Source of the DNA: DATAAZ01 sp036259875
GTDB lineage: Bacteria; Actinomycetota; Thermoleophilia; Gaiellales; Gaiellaceae
Direction of reading: 5' to 3'
Length of the DNA: 10,268 nucleotides
Assembly (NCBI GenBank): GCA_036259875.1
Contig: DATAAZ010000061.1
Span: 1-10,268 of the forward strand
The notes under the pieces are model-generated. The model was given only the letters and a program-made list of their open reading frames with translations, was not told where the DNA came from and ran no database searches. Positions 1-5,934 of this stretch are shown in pieces. Positions within the stretch are counted from its first letter, which is position 1. Each line of letters begins with the position of its first letter. Position numbers and translations under genes: made by a program.

Positions 1-602
1 GCGGTGAAGACGCCGTCGACATCGGTGTAGATCTCGCACGCGTCGGCGCCGAGAGCGGCCGCGAGGGCGACGGCGGTCGTGTCCGATCCGCCGCGTCCGA
101 GCGTCGTGATGTCGTACGCGGTCGAGACCCCCTGGAAGCCCGCGACGAGGACGATCTGGTCGCGGTCGAGCGCGTCGTGGATCCGGCGGGCGCGGACGTC
201 GACGATCTTCGCCTTCCCGTGCACCGTGTCCGTGACGATCCCGGCCTGGGATCCGGTCAGCGAGATGGCGTCGTGACCGAGGTCCGAGATTGCCATCGCG
301 ACGAGCGCGCACGAGATCCGTTCGCCGACCGAGACGAGCATGTCGAGCTCGCGGGGGTTCGGTCGCGGCGAAATCTCGTGCGCGAGCCCGAGCAGCTCGT
401 CGGTGTGGCGGCCCATCGCGGAGACGACGCCGACGACGCGGCTGCCTCGTTGCTTCGCCGCGACGAGCCGCTGCGCGACGCGACGAATCTTCTCCGGGTC
501 GGCCACGGACGTCCCGCCAAACTTCATCACGATCGTGCCGAGGCGAGCGTCGGGGTGCGCCGGGCGGACGCTCGGAACCGTCTCGTGGGCGACCTGTGTC
601 AC
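1..602 (-). CDS. lysC: Aspartate kinase, partial (3' end outside window)
   Basis: It phosphorylates L-aspartate with ATP, the first step toward lysine/diaminopimelate, threonine and methionine. The visible 200 codons are the amino-acid kinase domain. KFGGTSV lies at residues 27-33 counted from the GTG at 602, followed by SAMG (61-64), SVGERIS (91-97), TGSQAGI (116-122), and near the truncated end the GRGGSDTTA and YTDVDG nucleotide/substrate segments. The C-terminal regulatory ACT domains fall outside the window. Start choice: GTG 602 gives about 25 residues before KFGGTSV, longer than usual; GTG 530, directly before MKFGGTSV, is the alternative. A TACAAT box sits 8 bases upstream of GTG 602, which would suit a leaderless message. 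It is divergent from lysA, which acts later in the same pathway. The family call is secure; the start is not. Confidence 0.95.
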   Translation of the reverse strand, partial: MTQVAHETVPSVRPAHPDARLGTIVMKFGGTSVADPEKIRRVAQRLVAAKQRGSRVVGVVSAMGRHTDELLGLAHEISPRPNPRELDMLVSVGERISCALVAMAISDLGHDAISLTGSQAGIVTDTVHGKAKIVDVRARRIHDALDRDQIVLVAGFQGVSTAYDITTLGRGGSDTTAVALAAALGADACEIYTDVDGVFT

Positions 603-610
603 TGCCAGCG

Positions 611-616
611 ATTGTA
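611..616 (-). promoter_or_regulatory. Candidate -10 box for lysC
   Basis: On the minus strand this reads TACAAT, matching the actinobacterial TANNNT -10 consensus. It ends 8 bases before the GTG at 602, so transcription would begin at or next to the start codon, the layout of a leaderless mRNA. No convincing -35 box is seen 17 bases upstream. The placement is inferred from sequence only. Confidence 0.4.
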
Positions 617-676
617 CGGCGGTCGTCGCACGGATCCCCCGCACGCGCCGCGGCAGCGTCGGGCTGGGGACGCCCT

Positions 677-1978
677 ATGCTGGGGCGGAGCAAGCCGCAG
701 CGATCCGCGTCCGTGCTCGACCTCTTCCCCGACACCGCAGCCGTCGCAGACGGCGAACTCACGGTCGGCGGCGTGCGGGCGACGGCGCTCGCGGACGAGC
801 ACGGGACACCGCTCGTCATCTACTGCGAGCAGACGCTGCTCCGCGCGGCGCGCGCGTACCGGCGGGCAGCGCCCGACGCGCTCGTCGCGTACAGCGTCAA
901 GGCGTTTCCGAACGTCGCGCTGCTGCGGCTGTTCGCGTCCGAGGGGCTCGGGGCCGACGTTTCGACGCTCGGCGAGCTCGCGTTCGCGATCCGCGCCGGA
1001 GTTCCCGCCGAGCGAATCGTCGTTCACGGAAACAACAAGAGCGACGTGGAGCTTCGCGCCGCGGCGGAGGCCGGCGCCGCGTTCGTCGTGATCGACGCGC
1101 TCGACGAGGTCGAGCGCGCGCGCGAAGCGGGAGTGACGCGCGCGCTCGTCCGGGTCACCCCCGGAATCGACGTCGACACCCACCCCGCGATCTGGACCGC
1201 GCACCGTGGCTCGAAGTTCGGGCTCGCGCCCGAGCAGGCAATCGCCGCGCTCGAGCGAGGTCGAGCGGCAGGCCTCGACCTCGCCGGGCTCCACGTGCAC
1301 ATCGGCTCGCAGCTTCTCGACACCCAGGCGGCACGGACGAGCATCGTCTGGCTTGCTGCGTTCGTCGCCGACTGCCGCGCACGGCTCGGGTGGGTTCCAG
1401 CGGTGATCGACGTCGGCGGCGGCCTCGGCGTTCGGCACGTCGAGCACGAGCGCGCCCCGACGATCGACGACTTCGTCGCGGCGCTGACCGAGCGGATCCG
1501 GCACGAATGGGAGCTCCACGGCCTTCCGCTTCCGGAGCTCGTTCTCGAGCCGGGCCGCTCGCTTGTCGGAAAGGCCGGGATGACGCTCTACCGCGTCGGT
1601 CTCGTAAAGGCGGCAAGCGAGACAACGACGTACGTCGCGATCGACGGTGGGATGTCGGACAACCCGCGGCCGCAGCTGTACGGCGCCCGCTTCACCGCGC
1701 TCGTCGCGAACCGTGCCGACGCGGCGCCGACCGACACCTTCACCGTCTGCGGCAAGCACTGCGAGTCCGGCGACGTCCTCGCAGAGCGCGTCGCGCTCGC
1801 CGATCCGCGGCCGGGCGACCTCCTAGCGGTTCCCGCAAGCGGCGCCTACACGCTCGGCATGGGATCCAACTACAACGTCGTCCCGCGCCCGGCAGCCGTC
1901 CTCGTCCGCGACGGCGTCGCGCGCCGGATCCGGAGGCGGGAGACGGTCGAGGACCTGCTCGCGCTGGAGAACGCCTGA
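677..1978 (+). CDS. lysA: Diaminopimelate decarboxylase
   Basis: A PLP enzyme that decarboxylates meso-diaminopimelate to L-lysine, the last step of lysine synthesis, in the cytoplasm. The 433-residue length is normal. It is a fold-type III (alanine-racemase-like) barrel: the PLP lysine is K75 in VAYSVKAFPN, followed by HGNNKS, the barrel motif HVHIGSQ, a GGGLG phosphate-binding loop, EPGRSLV, and in the C-terminal domain CGKHCESGD, which carries the active-site cysteine contributed across the dimer, then GAYTLGMGSNYN. Start: ATG 677 has a weak GGGGA six bases upstream. GTG 713, beginning VLDLFPDTA, is a real alternative because family members often start near there and TATGCT at 676-681 could be a -10 box. 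Only about 75 bases separate it from lysC, so the two share a divergent control region. Confidence 0.95.
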   Translation: MLGRSKPQRSASVLDLFPDTAAVADGELTVGGVRATALADEHGTPLVIYCEQTLLRAARAYRRAAPDALVAYSVKAFPNVALLRLFASEGLGADVSTLGELAFAIRAGVPAERIVVHGNNKSDVELRAAAEAGAAFVVIDALDEVERAREAGVTRALVRVTPGIDVDTHPAIWTAHRGSKFGLAPEQAIAALERGRAAGLDLAGLHVHIGSQLLDTQAARTSIVWLAAFVADCRARLGWVPAVIDVGGGLGVRHVEHERAPTIDDFVAALTERIRHEWELHGLPLPELVLEPGRSLVGKAGMTLYRVGLVKAASETTTYVAIDGGMSDNPRPQLYGARFTALVANRADAAPTDTFTVCGKHCESGDVLAERVALADPRPGDLLAVPASGAYTLGMGSNYNVVPRPAAVLVRDGVARRIRRRETVEDLLALENA

Positions 1979-2024
1979 CGGCGGCCTCGGCGGCGAGGCG
2001 ACAAACCGACCCTCCTTAAAGGCC

Positions 2025-2054
2025 GAACCGACGAACCCGAGGGCTCGTCGGTTC
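2025..2054 (+). terminator. Hairpin downstream of lysA
   Basis: GAACCGACGA and TCGTCGGTTC form a perfect 10-bp stem around a 10-base centre that can add CC/GG. It lies 46 bases past the lysA stop in the convergent lysA/recR gap. No T-run follows on either strand, so it is a hairpin in terminator position rather than a classical intrinsic terminator. Confidence 0.55.
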
Positions 2055-2106
2055 AGCACCGCGATTTCTACTCGATCGCCTCGCCGTTGTGAAGAAGAGC
2101 TGGAAG

Positions 2107-2126
2107 AAAAAGGGCGCAGTTTGCGC
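2107..2126 (-). terminator. Intrinsic terminator of recR
   Basis: Read on the minus strand, three bases after the recR stop codon, GCGCA-AAC-TGCGC forms a 5-bp GC stem with a three-base loop and is followed by CC and five Ts. This is the expected form and place for a rho-independent terminator ending the dnaX-ybaB-recR block before it meets lysA. Confidence 0.7.
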
Positions 2127-2129
2127 TAA

Positions 2130-2720
2130 TCACATTTCACGGCGCCCGGCAAGGGCGCGGCCCAGCGTCACCTCGTCCGCGTACTCGAGGTCGCCGCCGA
2201 CCGGCAGGCCGCTCGCGAGCCGCGTGACACGCGTCCGATCGCGGAGCAGGTCGGCGAGGAAGGCAGCCGTTGCCTCGCCGGTCATGTTCGGATTCGTCGC
2301 GAGGACGCCCTCCTCGACGCCGTTTCGCTCGACGCGACGAACGAGCTCGTCGATTCGCAGGTGCTCGGGCTCGACGCCGTCGAGCGGGGAGAGCGCGCCG
2401 CCGAGGACGTGGTAGACGCCGCGGTAGGCGTGCGTGCGCTCGACGGAGACGAGGTCGGCCGGCTGCTCGACGACGCAGATGACGGACCGGTCGCGCCGCG
2501 CGTCCCGACAGATCACGCAGAGCTCTTCCTCGGTCAGGTTCCCGCATTCGCGGCAGAAGCCGATCCGCTCCGTGACCTCGCGGATCGCGTCGGCGAGCGC
2601 GAGCGCTTCCTCCTTTGGGACGCGGAGAAGATGGAACGCGAGGCGTTGCGCGGTCCGCGTCCCGACGCCGGGAAGGCGCGAGAGCTGCGCGACGAGGTTG
2701 TCGACGAGGGGGCCGAACAC
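2130..2720 (-). CDS. recR: Recombination mediator RecR
   Basis: RecR works with RecO (and RecF) to load RecA onto SSB-coated single-stranded DNA at gaps. All family landmarks appear in order: helix-hairpin-helix SRLPGVGTRTAQRLA (residues 14-28), a four-cysteine zinc site at C56, C59, C68 and C71, a Toprim domain from about residue 79 with VVEQPADL, and the C-terminal GLPVGGDLEYADEVTL. Start: GTG 2720 (VFGPLVDNL) gives 196 residues, the usual RecR length. The frame stays open to 2900, but that extension does not resemble RecR and the opposite strand there looks coding. GGAAGG lies 12 bases upstream of GTG, rather far. It is separated from ybaB by an unusual 461-base insertion, so it may need its own promoter; none is obvious. 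Confidence 0.95.
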   Translation of the reverse strand: MFGPLVDNLVAQLSRLPGVGTRTAQRLAFHLLRVPKEEALALADAIREVTERIGFCRECGNLTEEELCVICRDARRDRSVICVVEQPADLVSVERTHAYRGVYHVLGGALSPLDGVEPEHLRIDELVRRVERNGVEEGVLATNPNMTGEATAAFLADLLRDRTRVTRLASGLPVGGDLEYADEVTLGRALAGRREM

Positions 2721-2765
2721 GCGGCCATTGTGCCTTCCGGCCAGGAGTGCGAAGGTCCGCGCGTT

Positions 2766-2900
2766 GCGCGCCCGGGCGAGGAGATTCGCAACAGGCGCGG
2801 CGACCGGCTCGTCTTCCGAACGACCACTGCCGAGTCGGGCGGCGAGCGCCTCGAGTACGACGTGTTCTTCCGGCCGGGCGGGCTCGGCGCCCAGGAGCAT
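2766..2900 (+). pseudogene. Cupin-like N-terminal fragment
   Basis: This plus-strand reading frame gives about 45 residues including GDRLVFRTTTAESGG and LEYDVFFRPGG, closely resembling the opening strand pattern of small cupin proteins (a G-E/D-R-I-V-F-R..T..-GGE-L-E-x-F-x-x-PGG pattern) recalled from the family. The expected HxHP metal motif does not follow; the frame continues as arginine/proline-rich nonsense. Of the codons 2781-2900 nearly all end in G or C, and the exactly antiparallel minus frame is less biased, which supports plus-strand coding. The only nearby start, GTG 2730, lacks a ribosome site. Likely a truncated or frameshifted gene, wedged between ybaB and recR. The cupin assignment is from memory of the pattern and is tentative. 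Confidence 0.4.
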
Positions 2901-3147
2901 CGAGGCCCTGTTCCGGTTCGACCACGGCGGTGCCTTCGACCACCCGACGAAGGAGAACTTCTTCGAGCGAACGGGACCTCGCTCGGCCAGCCGCGGAGCG
3001 CGGCGGGTCGTTCAGGAGGGCGACCGGCCCGTCTCGGACGCCGGCTACCCGGACTTCCTCCCGCTTCGGAGCGGCGGCTACGGCCGCTACTACGAGGCGG
3101 CGGCTTCCGACGAGAGCCACGAGCTCCCTATCGGTCGTTCCAGCTAA
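2899..3147 (+). pseudogene. Coding-like frame without a start, unrecognised
   Basis: Immediately where the cupin-like frame loses sense, the next plus frame reads about 82 residues (ATC GAG GCC CTG TTC CGG...) ending at TAA 3145-3147, with acceptable protein composition and strong G/C third positions. It contains DHPTKENFFERTG and SGGYGRYYEAA. There is no ATG, GTG or TTG at its beginning; the only candidates are ATC 2899 or CTG 2908. I do not recognise the family. It may be the continuation of the cupin-like gene after a one-base frameshift near 2900 (together about 130 residues), or the C-terminal stub of another gene. Its 3' end faces ybaB, separated by a hairpin. Confidence 0.35.
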
Positions 3148-3155
3148 TTCGTGGC

Positions 3156-3171
3156 GGCGGGGTGACCCGCC
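3156..3171. terminator. GC hairpin between ybaB and the relic gene
   Basis: GGCGGG-GTGA-CCCGCC is a perfect 6-bp GC stem closed by a GNRA-type tetraloop. It lies 10 bases beyond the ybaB stop (minus) and 8 bases beyond the plus-strand relic stop, so it could end transcription either way. There is no good T-run, so efficiency is unclear. Confidence 0.45.
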
Positions 3172-3181
3172 TTGGCCGGCG

Positions 3182-3508
3182 CTACAGGCCGGGGAGTCCG
3201 AGGCCGCCGAGGCCGCCGAGCGCGCCGCCGAGACGCGACTGCATCAGCTGCTGCGCGTTCCGGAGCGCCTCGTTCACGCCCGCGAGCACGAGGTCAGCGA
3301 GCGCCTCGGGATCGTCGGGGTCGATCGCCTCCGGCTTGATTCTGATCTCGACGATCTCGCCGGCCCCGCTTGCCTTGACGGTGACCATCCCGCCGCCGAC
3401 CGACGCCTCGACGGTCTGCGCGGCGAGCTCTTCCTGCGCCTTCGCCATCTCGGCCTGCATCTGCTGGACCTGCTGCAGCATCTTGTTGACGTCCATGCCA
3501 CGGGCCAT
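3182..3508 (-). CDS. ybaB: YbaB/EbfC nucleoid-associated protein
   Basis: A small DNA-binding protein that dimerises and binds the nucleoid; its gene sits between dnaX and recR in a great many bacteria. The 108 residues show the family pattern: MDVNKMLQQVQQMQAEMAKAQEEL (a helix rich in Q, M and A), then the beta segment GGGMVTVKASG, the signature EIVEIRIKPEAIDPDD, ALADLVLAGVNEAL, and a glycine/leucine-rich tail GGLGGLGLPG. Start ATG 3508 has AGGAGG four bases upstream, better placed than for the internal ATG 3496. It begins 8 bases after the dnaX stop, so the two are cotranscribed. The usual close spacing to recR is lost. Confidence 0.95.
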   Translation of the reverse strand: MARGMDVNKMLQQVQQMQAEMAKAQEELAAQTVEASVGGGMVTVKASGAGEIVEIRIKPEAIDPDDPEALADLVLAGVNEALRNAQQLMQSRLGGALGGLGGLGLPGL

Positions 3509-3516
3509 GGGGCCTC

Positions 3517-5118
3517 CTATTCCTCTTGCACTTCGCGGGCGTCGAACGTGCTCTTGAAGAGGGAGACGAACTCCTCCTCGGTCGTGGGACCCTCCTCCGC
3601 GACCCGGTCCTCGATGGGCCCCTCTGCGACGGCGAACGCGAGCGTCAGCCTATGGCCCGTCACCTCGTGGAGGACGTCGGCGAGGATCGCCTCGTTCTCG
3701 CTCTTCTCGGCGACCGTCCGGTGGAACGAGGCGCTCGCGGGGAACTCGACGACGAGGCGGTCGCCGGCGAGCTCGACCGGGCGGGCCTCGCCCAGGACGG
3801 ACGCGGTCGGAATCGAGCGCTCCCCGACCGCGGGAAGGACGGCGCTCTTCCAGAGCTGCCGCAGCTGCTCGAGCTCGAGCGGCTCGCCTTCATCGACGGC
3901 CGGCTCGGGAGTGACCGTCGGCTCGGGGCGCGGAGGAGGCGCAGCCGCCGGCGCGGGCGCGGGCGCGTGCACCGGCTCGTGCGCGCGGGCCTCGAGCTGC
4001 TCGAGGCGGTAGGCGAGCGACTCGCGCGCGAGGTCGGCTGCCGGCCGCGTCACCTTGACGAGCGCGAGCTCGAGTGGCAGCCGAGGATCGCCGCCCTGCC
4101 GCGCGTCGTCGACGGCGACCTGCAGCAGGTCGATCAGACGAAGGACAACCGGCTCGCCGAGCTGGTTCGCCTGCGAGCGAAGCCGCTCGCGCGTCTCGTC
4201 GGTCACGGGCAGCGAGTCGGGCACCTCGCCCAGGTGCTGGACGAGCACGAGATGCCGGAGGTGTTCGAGGAGGTCGGTGACGAGGCGGCCGAGGTCCTGG
4301 CCCTGGTCGGCGAGCTCCTCGACGAACGAGAGGAGGCCGGCCGTGTCACGGTCGACGACCAGGTCGCAGAGCCGAAAGAGCGCCTCCTCTTCGACGGCGC
4401 CGAGGAGCTGGAGGACGGCCTGGACGGTCACCGAGCCCCCCGTCGCTGAGGCGAGCTGGTCGAGCGTCGAGACGGCGTCGCGGAAGCTCCCGCGCGCGCT
4501 TCGAGCGATCAGCGCGAGCGCCGCGTCGGGCGCGTCGATCCCCTCGCCGTCGGCGACGGTTCGGAGCAGCCGCGTGAGCTCCGGGAGGCGCGGCCGTGCG
4601 AACATGAACGTCTGGCAGCGCGAGCGGACGGTCGGGAGCATCTTCGCGAGGTCGGTCGTGCAGAAGACGAAGACGAGGTGGGGCGGCGGCTCCTCGATCA
4701 GTTTGAGGAGCGCGTTGAACGCGGCGTCCGTGAGCTGGTGCGCCTCGTCGAGGATGTACACCTTGTGCCGTCCCTCGACGGGCTGGAGGACGACGCGCTC
4801 GCGGATCTCCCGGATGTCGTCGATCCCGCGCTGGCTGGCCGCGTCCATCTCGACTACGTCGAGCGACGTCCCGGCCGCGATCGACCGGCACGAGTTGCAC
4901 TCGCCGCACGGCTTCGTCGTCGGCCCGTACGCGCAGTTCAGCGGCTTGGCGAGGATGCGGGCGAGCGAGGTCTTCCCGGTCCCGCGCGGCCCCGCGAAGA
5001 GGTACGCCTGCCGGACCTGCTCTCGCTCGATCGCGTTCCGGAGCGTCCGCACGACGGGTTCCTGCCCGGCCACCTCGTCGAAGTCCTGCGGTCGGTACTT
5101 GCGGTAGAGCGCGGTCAC
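3517..5118 (-). CDS. dnaX: DNA polymerase III gamma/tau subunit
   Basis: The clamp-loader ATPase that opens the beta sliding clamp and organises the replisome. From GTG 5118 (VTALYRKYRPQDF) it has 533 residues: Walker A GPRGTGKTS at 43-51, a zinc site with C62, C71, C74 and C77, Walker B DEAH at 124-127, the SRC sensor/arginine-finger motif at 166-168, then clamp-loader lid and collar regions. A proline/alanine-rich linker around 385-420 precedes a C-terminal domain of the kind that contacts the polymerase in tau. The frame is open to 5187, but that extension is low-complexity and YRKYRPQ normally starts the protein. AGGA lies 9 bases upstream of GTG. No obvious slippery A-run for a short gamma form was noticed. 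First protein gene of the minus-strand block. Confidence 0.96.
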   Translation of the reverse strand: MTALYRKYRPQDFDEVAGQEPVVRTLRNAIEREQVRQAYLFAGPRGTGKTSLARILAKPLNCAYGPTTKPCGECNSCRSIAAGTSLDVVEMDAASQRGIDDIREIRERVVLQPVEGRHKVYILDEAHQLTDAAFNALLKLIEEPPPHLVFVFCTTDLAKMLPTVRSRCQTFMFARPRLPELTRLLRTVADGEGIDAPDAALALIARSARGSFRDAVSTLDQLASATGGSVTVQAVLQLLGAVEEEALFRLCDLVVDRDTAGLLSFVEELADQGQDLGRLVTDLLEHLRHLVLVQHLGEVPDSLPVTDETRERLRSQANQLGEPVVLRLIDLLQVAVDDARQGGDPRLPLELALVKVTRPAADLARESLAYRLEQLEARAHEPVHAPAPAPAAAPPPRPEPTVTPEPAVDEGEPLELEQLRQLWKSAVLPAVGERSIPTASVLGEARPVELAGDRLVVEFPASASFHRTVAEKSENEAILADVLHEVTGHRLTLAFAVAEGPIEDRVAEEGPTTEEEFVSLFKSTFDAREVQEE

Positions 5119-5185
5119 CCCCGACCATCCTAGAGGGAGGGGGAGAGGGGAACCGGAGGTTTTTCCCCAGAGGAGGAGGGAGCGC

Positions 5186-5210
5186 ACGAGGGAACCAGGG
5201 GTTCCCTCGT
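5186..5210. repeat. Perfect 11-bp inverted repeat between SRP RNA and dnaX
   Basis: ACGAGGGAACC and GGTTCCCTCGT flank a 3-base centre, giving a perfect hairpin. It sits 68 bases upstream of the dnaX start and 64 bases beyond the 3' end of the SRP RNA on the same strand. It could end SRP RNA transcription or be an operator for dnaX; there is no adjacent T-run, so neither is proved. Confidence 0.6.
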
Positions 5211-5234
5211 GTCATGCCGGTCGCGCACCCTCCG

Positions 5235-5250
5235 TCGAAGGCGCTTTCGA
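5235..5250 (-). other. Short hairpin 3' of SRP RNA
   Basis: TCGAA and TTCGA flank six bases, forming a 5-bp hairpin 24 bases beyond the mature 3' end of the SRP RNA. It may take part in 3' end formation together with the longer inverted repeat further on. Weak on its own. Confidence 0.25.
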
Positions 5251-5274
5251 GGCGGTGCCTTCGCGGCTTGCTCG

Positions 5275-5371
5275 GGCCAGGCTTGGCCGCGGCACCTGGG
5301 AAGCTCCGCTTAGCGCTGCTTCCTCCCGGACCTGACGCGGTTCGCAGGCTCCCAGTGCGCGGGACCTGGCC
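5275..5371 (-). ncRNA. ffs: Signal recognition particle RNA (small, 4.5S type)
   Basis: The RNA of the signal recognition particle, which binds Ffh and targets membrane and secreted proteins. Read on the minus strand, the universally conserved apical part GTCAGGTCCGGGAGGAAGCA lies at 5317-5336, including the Ffh-binding symmetric and asymmetric loops and a GGGA (GNRA) tetraloop. The outer ends GGCCAGG and CCTGGCC pair, and inner segments (GCGCACTGGGA with TTCCCAGGTGC) continue one long rod of about 97 nt, so it is the small form without an Alu domain. The ends are placed from base pairing and may be off by a few bases. It lies upstream of dnaX on the same strand, a common actinobacterial arrangement. 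Confidence 0.92.
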
Positions 5372-5431
5372 GTCAACGCTCGCCTGCGTCAGCCCTACCT
5401 CGAAGCAACCCCCTCGGGATGGAATTCAGCC

Positions 5432-5443
5432 CCGCTATAGCGG
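5432..5443. repeat. 12-bp palindrome CCGCTATAGCGG
   Basis: A perfect 12-base palindrome in the divergent gap between SRP RNA and tRNA-Val. On the minus strand it contains TATAGC, which could be part of a -10 box about 60 bases upstream of the mature SRP RNA, but a matching -35 is not clear. It could also bind a small dimeric repressor. Nothing else is recognised in 5372-5550. Confidence 0.3.
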
Positions 5444-5550
5444 CTTGCGGGTTCAGGGAACCGCTAGCTCCCCGCCTAGCGCGACCGGCGCACGAAGGGT
5501 ACCACCCGGTCGCGCGCTGTCCGGCCGCGGGGCGGGCGCCGGGCCGGTGC

Positions 5551-5556
5551 TATCCT
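5551..5556 (+). promoter_or_regulatory. Candidate -10 box for tRNA-Val
   Basis: TATCCT lies 12 bases before the first base of the tRNA, which would place the transcript start about 5 bases upstream of the mature 5' end. No good -35 is seen. Inferred from position and sequence alone. Confidence 0.4.
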
Positions 5557-5567
5557 CGCGCTTCCCG

Positions 5568-5639
5568 GGGCGCATAGCTCAGCGGGAGAGCGCCCGCTTC
5601 ACACGCGGGAGGTCCCTGGTTCGATCCCAGGTGCGCCCA
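5568..5639 (+). tRNA. tRNA-Val (anticodon CAC)
   Basis: A complete 72-base cloverleaf can be read by hand: acceptor GGGCGCA pairs with TGCGCCC, D arm GCTC/GAGC, anticodon stem CCCGC/GCGGG with loop TTCACAC (anticodon CAC, reading GUG), variable loop AGGTC, T stem CCTGG/CCAGG with loop TTCGATC, discriminator A. CCA is not encoded. Its last 43 bases (5597-5639) recur exactly at 7443-7485, so this gene is the attachment site of an integrated element whose entry restored the tRNA 3' half on this side. Confidence 0.97.
5597..5639 (+). repeat. attL-like copy: 3' half of tRNA-Val
   Basis: These 43 bases, from the first C of CTTCACAC at the anticodon loop to the discriminator base, match 7443-7485 without a mismatch. 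The identity starts at the anticodon loop, a known crossover region for tyrosine integrases that use tRNA genes. Left boundary of the element that carries the amine oxidase. Confidence 0.9.
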
Positions 5640-5676
5640 CTCTCGAAGACGCTGGAAACTGGGCGCTTCACGCGTC

Positions 5677-5719
5677 GGGAATCGCTTGGGGCGACGGGCG
5701 GGGAACACGGCAGGGAACA
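5677..5719 (+). repeat. Left-end short repeats of the tRNA-Val island
   Basis: GGGAATCGCTTGGG (5677-5690) has a near copy GGGAATCGTTGGG at 7415-7427, just inside the right boundary. GGGAACA occurs twice at 5701-5707 and 5713-5719, a 12-base period. Repeats of this size near both attachment cores are compatible with integrase or excisionase binding sites; function is inferred only. Confidence 0.35.
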
Positions 5720-5732
5720 AAAACGCGCTTTA

Positions 5733-5752
5733 CGAGCCCGGATTCCGGCTCG
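5733..5752. other. Hairpin in the island left end
   Basis: CGAG and CCGG pair with CCGG and CTCG with one bulged C and a three-base ATT loop, an 8-bp stem. It lies about 95 bases after tRNA-Val. On the minus strand five Ts come about 12 bases after it; on the plus strand no T-run follows. Possibly a terminator brought by the element, but weak. Confidence 0.3.
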
Positions 5753-5828
5753 ACCCGCGGAGAGAGCCGAAGCGTCCGGGCTATTTCCTTGGCCGGCGAA
5801 GCTTCCAGTCGGCGCCCTCAAACCTGAC

Positions 5829-5872
5829 CCCTCCCTGCAAGAGGGTTGAGGAGGAACTCCCTGCAAGGAGTT
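5829..5872 (+). promoter_or_regulatory. Twin hairpins with shared CCTGCAA loop upstream of the amine oxidase
   Basis: CCCTC-CCTGCAA-GAGGG (5829-5845) and AACTCC-CTGCAA-GGAGTT (5855-5872) are two adjacent hairpins with different stem sequences but the same loop. The repeated unit CTCCCTGCAAG occurs at 5831-5841 and 5857-5867, 26 bases apart. They end 62 bases before the start codon. Different stems around an unchanged loop suggest an RNA structure or a protein-binding pair; the regulator is unknown. Confidence 0.5.
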
Positions 5873-5892
5873 GGCGGGCTGTCGCGAGGCGA

Positions 5893-5913
5893 GGTGTGCG
5901 AGATACTCACACC
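5893..5913 (+). promoter_or_regulatory. Inverted repeat GGTGTG/CACACC before the amine oxidase
   Basis: GGTGTG and CACACC are separated by 9 bases and end 21 bases before the start codon, just ahead of the ribosome binding site GGAGG (8 bases from the GTG). It could be an operator half-site pair or a third leader hairpin. Short enough to be chance. Confidence 0.3.
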
Positions 5914-5934
5914 GAGACAGCGGAGGAGACAGGG

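Noticed and set aside
599..1759. 386-residue minus frame across lysA
   Set aside because: Antisense to a clear lysA; no recognised motif.
2721..2900. N-terminal extension of recR
   Set aside because: RecR of normal length begins at GTG 2720, and the codon bias in this stretch favours the opposite strand.
3526..5107. Long plus-strand frames across dnaX
   Set aside because: They are antisense or out of frame to an unmistakable dnaX and are expected in DNA of this GC content.
5119..5187. N-terminal extension of dnaX to ATG 5187
   Set aside because: The extension is low-complexity and precedes the usual start region YRKYRPQ; GTG 5118 is preferred.
5579..5866. Minus-strand 95-residue frame ending WDRTRDLPRVKRALSR
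   Set aside because: The end is the reverse translation of tRNA-Val; this kind of peptide is a familiar artefact. No ribosome site or domain in the rest.
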